The translations under genes were made by a program, and so were the position numbers. The notes beneath the pieces were generated by a model. The model made no database searches. It was not told the origin of the DNA and was given only the letters and a program-made list of their open reading frames with translations. Below, in pieces: positions 20,991-33,130 of a stretch of 64,000 bases of DNA. The stretch lies in NCBI GenBank assembly GCA_023935145.1, contig CM043702.1, forward strand, positions 78,089,320 through 78,153,319, written 5' to 3'. The stretch comes from Bretschneidera sinensis. Taxonomy: Eukaryota > Streptophyta > Magnoliopsida > Brassicales > Akaniaceae. The first letter of the stretch is position 1; every line of letters begins with the position of its first letter.

Positions 20991-22386
20991 TCAAGGTGAA
21001 TAGACTGGATCCATAAGTGGAAGGTCTTCCACTTCTGGATCTTGCCTATCGATTAAGATTTTAAGGCGTTGACCATTTACTTTAAAGATTCGACCATCTC
21101 TAGTATCCTCTATTTCTACCGCCCCATTTGCAAAAACATTCTTCACTATAAAAAGACCGGTCCACCTCGACCGAAGTTTTCCTGGATGCTTATGGAGTCT
21201 AGAATCGTATAAGAACACCCGATCATTAGGATTAAATGTTTTCCTCAAAATATTTTTATCATGAAACACTTTCATCTTAGCCTTATAGATTCTAGAGTTT
21301 TCATAAGCATCATTTCTTAACTCCTCTAACTTGGTTAATTGAAATTTCCTAAGCTTACCCGCTTCTCCTATGTCAAAATTGAAAGACTTAATGGCCCAAT
21401 AAGCTCGATGCTCGAGCTCCACAGGTCAGTGGCAAGGCTTTCTAAAATAAGCCTATAAGGTGGCATACCTAAGGGAGTTTTGAAAGCTGTACGGTAGGCC
21501 CAAAGCGCATCAACTAGTCTCAAAGACCAATCCTTGCGATCCGGGTTGACTCTTTTTTTTAAATTTGTTTAATTTCCTTATTTGCAAGTTATACTTATCC
21601 ACTAGTCTGAGGGTGGTAGGCTGTAGAGATCTTATGTAACACCCCATATTTTCTCATCAAAGCTTCAAATGAACGGTTGCAAAAATGTGTACCTCGATCA
21701 CTAATTATAGCACGTGGTGTACCAAATCGAGATAACACATTTTCTTTGAGAAATTTAATTACCGTTCTATTATCATTGCTTCGGCAAGCTGTTGCCTCTA
21801 CCCATTTTTACACATAATCTATTGCCACAATGATATATTAATATCCAAAATAAGGAGGAAATGGTCCCATAAAATCAATGCCCCAACAATCAAAGATTTC
21901 AATCACTAAAATTGGGTTTAAAGGCATCATATTACGACGAGACACAGCTCCTAACCTCTGACACTTTTTACATGAGCGACAATAGATGTTTGCATCTTTA
22001 AACAAGGTGGGCCAATAAAATCCACACTGTAAAATTTTTGCAGTGGTTTTTTTCATTGAAAAATGGCCTCCACAAGCTTGGGAGTGACAAAATTCCAAGA
22101 CACTGGCAATCTCTTCATTAGGGAAGCAACGCCTTAAAATTAGGTCAGGGCAGTACTTGAAAAGACAGGGGTCATCCCAATAAAAATTACATACCTCATT
22201 CAAGAACTTCCTCTTGCCTTGAGCGCTCCAATCCATTGGTATCTTATCGGTAGCCAAATAATTCACAATATGAGCGAACCATGGTAGAGAAGTAATAGAG
22301 AGTAATTGCTCATCGGGAAAATCATCCTTGATTGGCATGTCGTCAGAGGTGTCCTCAAATGTGAGCCTTGAGAGATGGTCAGCCAC
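20991..22386 (-). pseudogene. Element A pol copy 1: integrase (broken)
   Basis: Minus strand 22386-21838 gives the end of RNase H ([10 protein letters not shown]) and the integrase zinc domain: [17 protein letters not shown] with [11 protein letters not shown] (HHCC). The first catalytic Asp is in [12 protein letters not shown]. The frame stops at 21838. The central core is spread over other frames between 21835 and 21430, where [19 protein letters not shown] can be read. The segment 21422-20991 is the C-terminal part: [47 protein letters not shown] and RSRWTGLFIV, ending KVNGQRLKILID. The integrase carries frameshifts and stops, so it is inactive. Confidence 0.85.
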
Positions 22387-23420
22387 TACATTCTCTACTC
22401 CTTTCTTGTCTTTGATGGTGATGTCAAATTCTTGTAAGAGTAGGATCCAACGTATTAGTCGTGCCTTAGCATCCTTCTTTGTAAGAAGGTACTTGAGGGC
22501 TGCATGATCTGTGAAGATAAGAATAGAAGAACCAATTAAGTAAGCACAAAATTTGTCTAAAGCAAATACTACAGCTAGAAATTCTTTTTCAGTGGTGGAT
22601 TAATTCATTTGAGCACTATTCAGAGTTTTACTAGCATAGTAAATGACAAAAGGTTTCCCCTCCCTTCGCTGTACAAGAACAGCACCTACAACATAGTCAC
22701 TAGCATCACACATGATTTCAAAGGGTAAAGTCCAATCAAGTGACTGCATTATAGGTGCTGAAGTAAGCTTTCCAATCAGTATTTTAAAGGCCTCTTAACA
22801 AGCTTGTGTCCACTCAAATGGGGCATCTTTAACTAGGAGGGTACATAATGGTCTAGATTTGTTGGAAAATTTTTGTATGAACCTCCTATAAAAACCAGCA
22901 TGACCAAGAAAGATCTCACATCCTTTACTATTTTAGGTGTTGGCAACTTAGAGATTAATTCAAACTTAGATTGATCAACCTCTATCCCTTTAGAAGAAAC
23001 AATATGCCCTAAGACAATACCGGAAGGTACTATGAAATGGAATTTTTCCCAATTTAAGACTAATTCTTTCTCCTCACAATGAATTAATTAATTCCTTCTC
23101 CTCACAATGAATTAATACTCTTTCTAAATTCAATAAGCATGCATCAAATGAAGATCCAAAAACAGTCAAGTCATTCATAAAAACCTCCATGCAATTTTCA
23201 ACCATGTCACTAAAAATGTTCATCATGCAACGTTGAAAAATGGCAAGTGCATTACACAATCCAAATGGCATTCTACGAAAAGCATAAGTACCAAAGGGAC
23301 AAGTGAAAGTGATTTTATCTTGGTCTTCTAATGCAATTTCAATTTGATAATAACCAGAATAACCATCCAGGAAATAATAAAAAGGATGACCAGCTACACG
23401 CTCAAGAATTTGATCGATAA
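22387..23420 (-). pseudogene. Element A pol copy 1: RT core and RNase H (broken)
   Basis: RNase H reads on the minus strand as KPFVIYYASKTLNSAQMN, then a stop, then [17 protein letters not shown] and [20 protein letters not shown]. The RT palm reads CPFGTYAFRRMPFGLCNALA and VFMNDLTVFGSSFDACLLNL. The catalytic aspartate pair (MDD in related Athila copies) is MND, with AATGAC at 23170-23175, so the polymerase active site has lost one Asp. A 28-bp tandem duplication at 23061-23116 also shifts the frame downstream. Confidence 0.85.
23061..23116 (-). repeat. 28-bp tandem duplication in the element A RT
   Basis: TTCTCCTCACAATGAATTAA occurs twice 28 bases apart (23069 and 23097). Since 28 is not a multiple of three it breaks the RT frame. 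The end of the upstream ORF at 23074 coincides. Confidence 0.85.
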
Positions 23421-25088
23421 AGGGAGTGGGAAATTGTCTTTCCAGGTGGCAGCATTTAATTTTCTATAATCAATGCACATATGCCACCCAGTCACAAGTT
23501 TTGTAGGGACTAACTCTCCTAGGTCATTCTTTACCACAGTGACACCAGACTTTTTAGGAACGACTTGTGTAGGACTTACCCATTTACTATCAGCAATGGG
23601 ATATATAATTCCTGCAATTCCCGCATCTAATAGTTTCAATACTTCATGTTTCACTACTTCTTTTATAGTGGGGTTAAGCCTACATTGAGGGTCTCTACGA
23701 GGACTAGTTCCTTCATCCAACTTTATCTTATGAGAACAGATCAGGGGACTAATACCTTTTAAATTAGCCATGCTCCAACCTAAGGCTGATTTATGTTCAT
23801 TTAAGGTCCGAATTAATTTCTTACCATGAGACTCAGACAATTCAGATGAGATAATAATAGGAAAAATATCACCTGAACCGAGAAAAAAATGCTTTAAACC
23901 CTTAGGTAGAGGCTTCAATTCGACTTTAGGCGCTTCCACACTTGAGGGGATATGTTTCTCGCTTCTTTCGGGCAACTCTTCAAACTTTGGTTGCCATACC
24001 CGAGTGCCATAATCCTGTGATTTATCAAAATAGCACAAATATAAGTTATATCAGATTTATCATTAATATAATCAATCTCAGAATTAACAAGAAAATACTC
24101 AAGAAGATTAAAGTCATGAGCTATGGAAACTCCCTTATCGATGAGTGACTCGATCATGTATAACTGGTGGTTCTCATCCTCATCTTCGGGTTGTTTTGCA
24201 ACATTGAAAATGTTCACCTCGAGGGTCATGTTTCCAAAGGACAACTTCATGAGTCCATTCCTACAATTAATAAGAGCATTTGCAGTAGCAAGGAAAGATC
24301 TACCCAAAATCAAAGGAATTTTAGAGTTAGTGTCAACAACATAAGTAGTATCAAGGATTAGGAAATCAACAGGATAATAAAATTTATCAATTTGAATTAG
24401 AACATCCTCTACCACACCTCGGAGTACTTTGACTGAATAGTCAGCCAATTGTAATACCATAGCGGTTGGTTTGATTTCTCCTAAGCCCAGCTGTACATAA
24501 ATAGAAAATGGCATTAGGTTTACACTAGCTCCTAAATCTAGCAATGCTTGTCCAACCTCATGATTTCCAATGCTACATGCAATGGTTGGACAGCCAGGAT
24601 CCTTGTATTTTGGGGGAATTCTTTGCTCAATTAAAGCACTAACTTGCTCTGTTATGAATGTTGTTTTCTTCACATGGTGTTTCCTCTTAATTGTACACAA
24701 ATCCTTTAGAACTTTTGCATAAGTGGGAACTTGTTTAATCACATTCAAAAGAGGAAGATTGAGTTTTACTTGCCTTAGGTTCTTTAGGATTTCATTGTTT
24801 AGGTCCAGATTTTTCTTGTTTGATTTTAAGGCTTGAGGGAATGGTGCCTTAATAGGACTCTTGGTAACCTCGTGGTCCTTGGGCAGCTCAGCATCACTAC
24901 TTTCTTGACCCTTTTCCACATCCTCTGATTTGTTCGTTGTTGGGATGTGTAGTGTCTTACCACTTCGTGTCACAATGGCATTCACATCTTTCAGATTTGT
25001 TTGTGCCATGTGCTGACCATGGGGAGTGGACTGAGCTTGAGAAGAGAACTTACCTCACTCATTCACACTCAAGGAGCCCATCAATTCA
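23394..25088 (-). pseudogene. Element A pol copy 1: protease and RT N-terminus
   Basis: The segment 25009-23915 (364 aa) begins in the gag-protease linker (AQTNLKDVNAIVTRSGKTLH) and contains the Athila protease: QALLDLGASVNLMPFSIYVQ, VDTNSKIPLILGR and ATANALI. It continues into the linker to RT but shifts frame near 24030. The segment 24038-23394 carries DYGTRVWQPKFEELPE, the RT start (SPRRDPQCRLNPTIKEVVK, AGIAGIIYP, SKWVSPTQVVPKK, CIDYRKLNAATWKDNFPLP) and then breaks by a one-base change after FPLP. The start at about 25088 is the junction with the second pol copy, so the gag that should precede this protease is missing. Confidence 0.85.
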
Positions 25089-26536
25089 GACAAGCTACTG
25101 CCTCTACCCATTTTGACACATAATCTATTGCCACAATGATATATTGATATCCGAAGGAAGGAAAAAATGGTCCCATAAAATCAATGCCCCAACAATCAAA
25201 GATTTCAATCACTAAAATTGGGTTTAAGGGCATCATATTACGACGAGACATAGCTCCTAACTTCTGACACTTTTCACATGAGTGACAATAGATGTTTGCA
25301 TCTTTAAATAAGGTGGGCCAATAAAATCCACACTGTAAAATTTTTGTAGTGCTTTTTTTCATTGAAAAGTAGCCCCCATAAGCTTGGGAGTGACAAAATT
25401 CTAAGACGCTAGCAATCTCTTCATTAGGGATGCAACGCCTTAAAATTTTGTCAGGGCAGTATTTGAAAAGATGGGTCATCCCAATAAAGATTACGTACCT
25501 CATTCAAGAACTTCCTCTTGTCTTGAGCGCTCCAATCCCTTGGTATCTCACTGGTAGCCAAATAGTTCACGATATGAGCAAACCATGGTAGAGAAGTAAT
25601 AGAGAGTAAATGCTCATCATGCAACGTTGAAAAGTGGCAGGTGCATTACACAATCCAAATGGCATTCTACGAAAAGAATAAGTACCAAAGGGACAAGTGA
25701 AAGTGGTTTTATCCTGGTCTTCTAATGCAATTTCAATTTGATAATAACCAGAATAACCATCCAAGAAACAATAAAAAGGATGACCAGCTACACGCTCAAG
25801 AATTTGATCGATAAAGGGAAGGGGAAAATGGTCTTTCCAGGTGGCAGCATTTAATTTTCTGTAATCAATGCACATCCACCACCCGGTCACAAGTTTTGTA
25901 GGAACTAACTCTCCTAGGTCATTCTTCACCACAGTGACACCGGACTTTTTAGGAACGACCTGTGTAGGACTTACCCATTTACTATCAGCTATGGGATATA
26001 TAATTCCTGCACTAATAGTTTCAACACTTCATTTTTCACCACTTCTTTCATAGTGGGGTTAAGCCTACGTTGGGGGTCTCTACGAGGGCTAGTTCCTTCA
26101 TCCAAATTTATCTTATGAGAACAAATCAGGGGACTAATACCTTTTAAATCAGCCATGCTCCAACCTAAGGTTGATTTATGTTCATTTAGGGTCCGAATTG
26201 ATTTCTCACCTTGAGACTCAGATAATTCAGATGAGATAATAACAGGAAAAGTATCACCTGGACCGAAGAAAACATGCTTCAAACCCTTAGGCAAAGGCTT
26301 CAATTCAACTTTGGGTGTTTCCACACTTGAGGGGATTTGTTTCTTGTTTCTTTCGGGCAACTCCTCAAACTTCAGTTTCCATGCCCGAGTGCCATAATCC
26401 TGAGATTTATCAAAAACAGCACAAATATCAATTATATCAGATTTATCATTAATAAAATCAAGCTCAAAATTAACAAGAAAATACTCAAGGGGATCAAAAT
26501 CATGAGCTATAGAAACTCCCCTATCGATGAGTGACT
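25089..26536 (-). pseudogene. Element A pol copy 2: RT fragment and integrase fragment
   Basis: The segment 26536-25989 gives the protease-RT linker (LIDRGVSIAHDFDPLEYFLV, YGTRAWKLKFEELPE) and the RT start. The segment 25932-25617 has CIDYRKLNAATWKDHFPLPF, CFLDGYSGYYQIEIALED and MPFGLCNAPATFQRCMM. Immediately after that, about 25615, the sequence jumps to [13 protein letters not shown], a segment after RNase H, so the RT catalytic palm and all RNase H are deleted. The integrase (25503-25081) retains [35 protein letters not shown] and VAIDYVSKWVEAVA, then ends abruptly at about 25089 where protease-linker sequence of copy 1 begins. Confidence 0.87.
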
Positions 26537-27951
26537 TGATTACGCCCAAAGTATAACGCGGTAGTTGTAGCACAGTACAGCTTTGGGGTGTCGATTCCTC
26601 AGGGAAACAAGTGAACTACAAGGGAAAAGTGCAAACATTAACACAAACTATAATAGTTAAATTAATGAGAATTTGAGTTTTGATAATGAAGTAATGTAAA
26701 ATAGTTGTGTAATTATAGTGAAGAATATGATGGAGAGATAACAAGGTTCCGGGAATCCTCCCTAGGTTCATTGCCTTATTCCAATCTTGATTTAATTATT
26801 TTTATCTCGATTACTAGTTTCACATCCCAAATAAGCAATCAGTAAATATTCAATCAAAGCACATGTAAACCCTAATGTAATTTCTATGAAATACTCTTTA
26901 CTTTTGATTCAAGCACACATGACCTATCCTATAAATTTATCAAGAAACAACAATATATCTCAATGAAAATATCGCAGTAATGGACAAACCTAAAAGATAA
27001 ATCTACCGAACTCAATCACATCCAAACAACTTGACATAAGAAAAGCTTGACTAGACTTATATGGAGGAGAAAGGTGCAATCACCGGATTAAGAGAATCTA
27101 AGAGAAGAACTTAAATTACAGCTGTCACATGAACCTAAATCCTTCTTATTTAATCAAAGAGTAAATCACAAACAATGTTTAATAATAAATCCAAACTACA
27201 ATTGAATTAATAATGGAAAATAAGAACAACTACACCTAGGGATTCATCCCTTTGCCTTACTTGGAGATTAGTTGGCCATGGGGCTCATGCTTGAACACCG
27301 TAATGTCAAGCTCTCACCTCAGTTTCCAGCTTTCATGATTCTCCTTTATCAAACCGTAAGTGATCTATTTATAATACAAAGGTCCAAGGGTGTTTTGGGT
27401 CTAAATAATCAACTAAAACCCTAATTACTTTGTAACTCGGAGACAAAGGTTCGTGTGCACGCCGCGACTCTTACTTACTCGTGCCGCGGCTCTGTCTTGG
27501 ATCTTGTTTGGTGAGCTTCTGCGTGTCGCAGCCCTGCCTAGTCTAGGCCTAGGCGGTCACTGAAGGAGGATTATGCAATGTTCTGGGCGCCGCGGCCCTG
27601 CCTAGTCTAGGCTTAGGCGCTCACTGAAGGCTTTTTGAGGCTCTTTTGGGCATGCTTCTGGAGGCTGCACCTCAACCCTTCCAGGCCGTGGTGCATAGCC
27701 TTGATTCTCCTCGTTGTGTCCTTCCGCGATCATGCCTTCACTCTGGTATGCATGGAATCTTTGTGCTTGAAGCAATGATAGCTTTTCCATCTCTTTAAAA
27801 CTCAAAGTACCTGAAAATGCTCCGAAATAAGTCAATGATCCAAGAATATCACTTTAGAGTTATTACGGTATAAAAATGTAATTCAAACCTCGATCAACCC
27901 TAAAATGCTAAAAATTAAGTACTGTTAAGATGCATTTTATAACTCTCATCA
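26537..27951 (-). repeat. Element D 3' LTR
   Basis: TGATTACGCC to CTCTCATCA, 1415 bp. It contains a tandem pair of GC-rich units 64 bp apart (CAGCCCTGCC at about 27528 and GCGGCCCTGCC at about 27591), each followed by TAGTCTAGGC. Confidence 0.94.
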
Positions 27952-29540
27952 CAATCCTCAACTAGCTTATTGCTAGTCCCTAGCAATTCAAGCGAAAACA
28001 AGAGATGAATTCTACGGTAGGAATTAAAACAAAATAAAGCAATGTTAGCGTTGAACTAAGAGTAATTCACTTTTTGTCTCAAAAATCACACATAACACAT
28101 AGCATATAGAATTATTAAATATCACCTAAGTCCAAAAGTAATCCAAGCATTAATCTTAAAATTGTTATTGACTCTTAACATCCATCTTACCACAATCCAT
28201 TAATCCGAATATCCGGATGATTTTATGCATAACATTCATGAATACAAGTCTTGGCCTCTAAAAAACATAATAAATTGTGTGACATCAATCACAAATCAAG
28301 CTCCATAGGCTCACTTTTCAAATCACTCTCCACTATTGTAGAAAAATCACACTACATTGGATCAATAGGTCTTTACTAAGCTTGTAATGTTAGGTTAAGG
28401 TAAAGGTTAAGAAAGAACGGGAAGGATTCACAAGTAAAAGAACACAATCTCTTAGCTTTAAACACAACCACTTTTAAGCACTGGATAATCTTACTTCAAC
28501 ACCCAACTCTTTCAACCATTTTTTATAAGAGCATATGTCTCGATAAGTCACCACTTTTCTTTCTTTTCTTCTTTCTTTGCCATAATTCACTTCTTTTTTA
28601 TTTTGGCATAAGACCATTCACCTCTTTTTTTATTTTTTTATTTTTATTCTTTTCCACAACCCCCAACTTATCTCCTTTAATGTACTTGGGTTATGGTAGT
28701 AATATTTTTTCATTTTTCCATCCTTACTCCTCTTAAGTGCTTCTCAACAAATGTGTATAACTAAGTTCTTTATAAAGAAAGGTAAGGATAAAATAATTTT
28801 AGGCTTATAAAGGTAAGTAAATGGGCTATTGAAAGAAACAAGGCTCAAATTTTTTTTCAAAAAAAGGCTCAAATAGGTGACTAGCGATAAATATAGCAAT
28901 GGTAAGTTTGAAAGGCTCAAACGGTTCAAAAATGGCCTATATCATATCCTAAGTAATGTGCATTCTAGGAATTCACCTCAAGTGATTATCAAATAAGTTC
29001 TAGAGCTTGTCGAGACCATAAAAATATTCACAAACAATCACACATAAAACCTCTCTAAATGTTTTAGACTAATCATACAGTCTTACCACAAACCAGAGTC
29101 TCAAACCAAATGAAGATTGATACTTAAATTATTCTCAAACCGAAGCAAGATTTAACTTCTTCTAAATGCTATATGCTATCTCAATTAAGCTCATATCATT
29201 GACATGTGAATTAACTCTAAGGCTTAACACAAAGCATGCTAAGAACAAACAAAAACAGAACAAACATATTAAAATGAAAAAGGGAAAGTGACACCCAACA
29301 ATTCAATGTATGCAGTAAGAAATGTGTTTCCTCCACCCCCAACTTAAGATAAGAATTGTCCTCAATGCAAAAGCAAAATTTAAGGAAACTCCATTTTTTA
29401 ACCAAAGGTGTGTGGAGCTGAAAAGTGTGCATGACCATTCGAACTGATGCGCATATTTGTCCCTAAAAAAATGTAAGACTGGAAAATAATAAAAAAATAC
29501 TAATAATAAACAAGAAATATTAAAACAATAAAAATAAAAG
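27952..29540. other. Element D 3' non-coding region
   Basis: Starts CAATCCTCAACTAGC, a mutated form of the CAACCCCCAACTAGC polypurine complement seen in B. It is homologous to 11296-12890 and AT-rich, with T-runs at 28600-28640. No supported ORF. Confidence 0.65.
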
Positions 29541-29569
29541 GATATACTGTGGGGTGCCTCCCATGAGCG

Positions 29570-31415
29570 CTAAGTTTTACATCTTCAGTCAGACGCTGCA
29601 CCACTCTTACTGCTGGCCTCATTGTGGTGCTGAAGATGAGGCTCCATACTTAGTGGCCTCAATGCTAGTCTTTTGGCAAGGAATACTTAAAGTCCACCGC
29701 ATATGACTCAAGTGTTTTTGGTGTTGCCCATTTACTATCAGCAGTAGGGTATGTGATTCCCGCATCCATGTGACTTCTCTCAAGCAACTTCTCAAAGCAA
29801 TGTTGCCATGATTTCTTAATAAATCCTTGTGACTTATCAAAAACATCAACAACATTAACGGCATGGGGATAAATGGAAGAATCATTTAACTCAAAATTAT
29901 TAAGAGGTAATTTTATAGAGTTAGAATTATCCTTGATGTACTCATCCTCCAAATTAAGCTCATCGATCATATAAGTGTCGAAACACTCATCCTTGTTGCT
30001 CACAGTGTTAGGAATCAAGTTTGATGGTCCATCAATTTGCTTACTGCTACGAGTGATTATGGCATTAACCTCTTTAATATTTTTATTTTCAGGATTGGAG
30101 GTTTGTGCCATATATTGTCCCCTTAGATTTTGTTATGGTTACGAAGGAAAACGATCTTGCTCTTGAACCATCAAGAAACTAGTTAACTTGGTCAGTTGAC
30201 TGTTTATCACCTTTTGTTCCTCTTTGATCGCTTGTTGTTCCTCTAGCAATCGTTGATTTATCTTGCCTTGCTCTTCCACACTCTTGGCATGTACCTGTAT
30301 AAATGCCTTAAACATATCTTCCAAAGGTAAAGATTGTTGTGGTGCATTAGATGAGGTTGCTTTCAGTTTCCATTGGTTACTAGAGTGGGGATGAGGTTGT
30401 ATATTGGATCTCTAATGGGTGCTTGATTGGGTAGGTGGTTGCATATCGGATCTCCAACTAAAATTAGGGTGATTCTTCCAACCAGGATTGTAGGTGTTAG
30501 AGTAGGGTGAGTCTGTTTTCCCAAAGGGTATACCTAAAGCATTACACTCTCCCTTCATCTCAAAATAGATTGGATAGTCCCTAGGTACTTGATCTACCCC
30601 ATTACACATAAAACAAGGTTCATGGGACTCTACCCTAGCAACCAGTTCAGGGGCTCTAGCATTCTTGGTTTTTAAGGCTTCAATTTCCTTAGTTAGGGCC
30701 TCTAAATAGGCTTTAAGGCTATCCTTCTCCTTAAGTTGATAAATCCCAGTGGGTTGATATCTCCTAGTGCTTTCCATGGAATTTGGTCCTCTCCAAGTGT
30801 GGGCTTTTTTCGATAGGTCATCTAGGAAATCTATGGCTTGGTCGGGATCTTTTTGAAGAAAATCCCCATTGCACATCATTTCTATGAATTGCCTCCCCCT
30901 ACTTAGAAGTCCATCATAGAAGTAGCTAACTATCCGCCAACTCTCATACCCATGATGTGGACAAGAATTCAAAAGGTCTTTGAACCGTTCCCAAACATGA
31001 TATAAGGTTTCACTCTCTTTTTGTGCAAAGTTTGAGATTTGTCTCTTAAGGTTATTGGTCTCATCCCAACTTGTGTCATCTCATCCCAACTACCTATAGA
31101 CCTAGGCCTTAATGAGTACAACCAAACCTTGGCTTTTTCCTTAAGTGAAAAGGGGAAAAGCCTAAGTTTGACGGTGTCTACCATATCAGCCCTACCTTGA
31201 AAGGTAGCTACTACTTCTTCAAATTCCCTAATATGGATATAGGGGTTTTCATTCTCAAAACCATGGAAGGTTGGTAGCAATTGGATCATGCCCGGCTTAC
31301 ACTCAGGTTGTTGAACATTAGGGGGGAACATGATACAAGATGGTGTGGCCGTTCGGTTGGGTGCAAGTAATCTTTAAGTGTCCTAGCGACATTTTCATTT
31401 AGATTTTCGGCCATG
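29570..31415 (-). pseudogene. Element D gag remnant with deleted protease
   Basis: Minus-strand pieces in order: 31415-31331 (start MAEN, frameshifted), 31331-30969 (MFPPNVQQPECKPGM, EFEEVVATFQGR, SLRPRSIGSWDEMT, then frameshift) and 30972-30412 (HHGYESWRIVSYFYDGL, QAIDFLDDLSK, NPGWKNHPNFSW). The zinc knuckle reads CFMCNGVDQVPRDY, with His to Gln and the last Cys to Tyr. The segments 30324-30139 and 30111-29665 continue. After NTVSNKDE the sequence jumps to CFDTYMIDELNLEDEYIKDN, skipping the protease that B has between those points. A local duplication of TCATCCCAACT at 31066 and 31079 causes the gag frameshift. Confidence 0.82.
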
Positions 31416-31691
31416 TTAACCAAATTCTCTAAATTCTTGTTTGGGTTTTCACTATTGTTTGATCTAGGTGAGGTTTCACTATCAGACGTGGAAGGAGAGA
31501 GTAACTCTATTTCAGGTCTTTTAATGAATCTACCTCGCGAATCTCTCGGTCTAAGTGTACACCAACGGAATTAGAGGGCAAATAAATAAAACATAAATAA
31601 TAAAAGAAAATTAGAAAATCACAATAAAGAGAAAAGAACAATATTACCGTCTTGTCTCAAAGTTGACAATCTTCCTTGTACGTAAGCGCGT

Positions 31692-31710
31692 CTCCCCGAC
31701 AACGACGCCA
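31692..31710 (-). other. Element D primer binding site (tRNA-Asp)
   Basis: Sense TGGCGTCGTTGTCGGGGA, one or two mismatches from the tRNA-Asp complement. It lies five bases from the 5' LTR at 31716. Confidence 0.8.
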
Positions 31711-31715
31711 AAATT

Positions 31716-33130
31716 TGATTACGCCCAAAGTATAACGCGGTAGTTGTAGCACAACACAGCTTTGGGGTGTCGATTCCACAGGGAAACAAGCGAACTATAA
31801 GGGAAAAGTGCAAACCTTAACATGAACAATAATAGTTAAATGAATGAAAATTTGAGTTTTGATAATGAAGTAATGTAAAATAGTTGTGTAATTACAGTGA
31901 AGAATATCATGGAGAGATAACAAGGTTCCGGGAATCCTCCCTAGGTTCGTTGCTTTATTCCAATCTTGATTCAATTATTTTTATCTCGATTACTAGTTTC
32001 ACATCCCAAACAAGCAATCGGTAAATATTCAATCAAAGCACATGTAAACCCTAATGTAATTGCTATAAAATACTCTTTACTTTCGATTCAAGCACACATG
32101 ACCTATCCTATAGATTTATCAAGAAATGACAATATATCTCGATGACAATATCGCGGTAATGGACAAACCTAAAAGATAAATCTACTGGACTCAATCACAT
32201 CCAAACAATTTGACATAAGAAAAGCTTGACTAGACTAATATGGAGGAGAAGGGTGCAATCACCGGATTAAGAGAATCTAAGAGAAGAACTTAAATCGCAA
32301 CTGTCATATAAACCTAAATCCTTCTTATTTAATCAAAGAGTAAATCACAAACAATGTTTAATAGTAAATCCAAACTACAATTGAATCAATAATGGAAAAT
32401 AAGAACAACTACACCTAGGGATTCATCCTTTTGCCTTGCTTGGAGATTAGTTGGCCATGGGGCTCATGCTTGAACACCGTAATGTTGAGCTCTCTCCTCA
32501 GTTTCCAGCCTTCATGATTCTCCTTTATCAAACCCTAAGTGATCTATTTATAATAAAAAGGTCCAAGGGTGTTTTGGGTCTAAATAATCAACTAAAACCC
32601 TAATTAGTTCGTAACTCGGAGATAAAGGTTCATGTGCGCGCCGCGGCTCTTAGTTACTCGCACCGCGGCTCTGTCCTTGATTTTGTTTGGTGAGCTTCTG
32701 GGCATCGCAGCCCTTCCTAGTCTAGCCCTAGGCACTCATTGAAGAAGGATTATGCAATGTTCTGGGCGTCGCGGCCCTGCTTAATCCAGGCCTAGGCGCT
32801 CACTGAAGGCTTTTTTAGGCTCTTTTAGGCATGTTTTTGGACGCCGCACCTTAGCCCTTCCAGGTTGCGGTGCACAGCCTTGATTCTCCTCATTGTGTCC
32901 TTCCGCAATCATGCCTTCACTCTAGTATGCATGGAATCTTTGTGCTTGAAGCAATGATAGCTTTTCTATCTCTTTAAAACTCAAAGTACCTGAAAATGCA
33001 CCGAAATAAGTCAATGATCCAAGAATATCACTTTAGAGTTATTAAGGTATAAAAGTGTAATTCAAACCTCGATCAACCCTAAAATGCTAACAATTAAGTA
33101 CTGTTAAGATGCATTTTATGACTCTCATCA
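31716..33130 (-). repeat. Element D 5' LTR
   Basis: 1415 bp, equal in length to the other LTR. A minus-strand TATA box TATAAATAG is at 32544-32552, inside a context shared by all Athila LTRs here. Confidence 0.94.

Larger units (their letters stand above)
26537..33130 (-). mobile_element. Element D: non-autonomous Athila-like element nested in the element A protease
   Basis: Two LTRs of identical length, 1415 bp (26537-27951 and 31716-33130), are flanked by the target duplication TGACT (26532-26536 and 33131-33135). On removal of D the host frame reads through (LYMIES joined to LIDRG). The internal region (27952-31715, 3.8 kb) has only a decayed gag and a truncated protease zone. The protease core, RT, RNase H and integrase are missing. 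The gag-to-3' junction (DAGITYP, SKWATP, then VDFKYSLPKD) matches that of B. LTRs differ visibly (about ten changes in the first 140 bp), so D is older than Copia-1. Confidence 0.93.
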
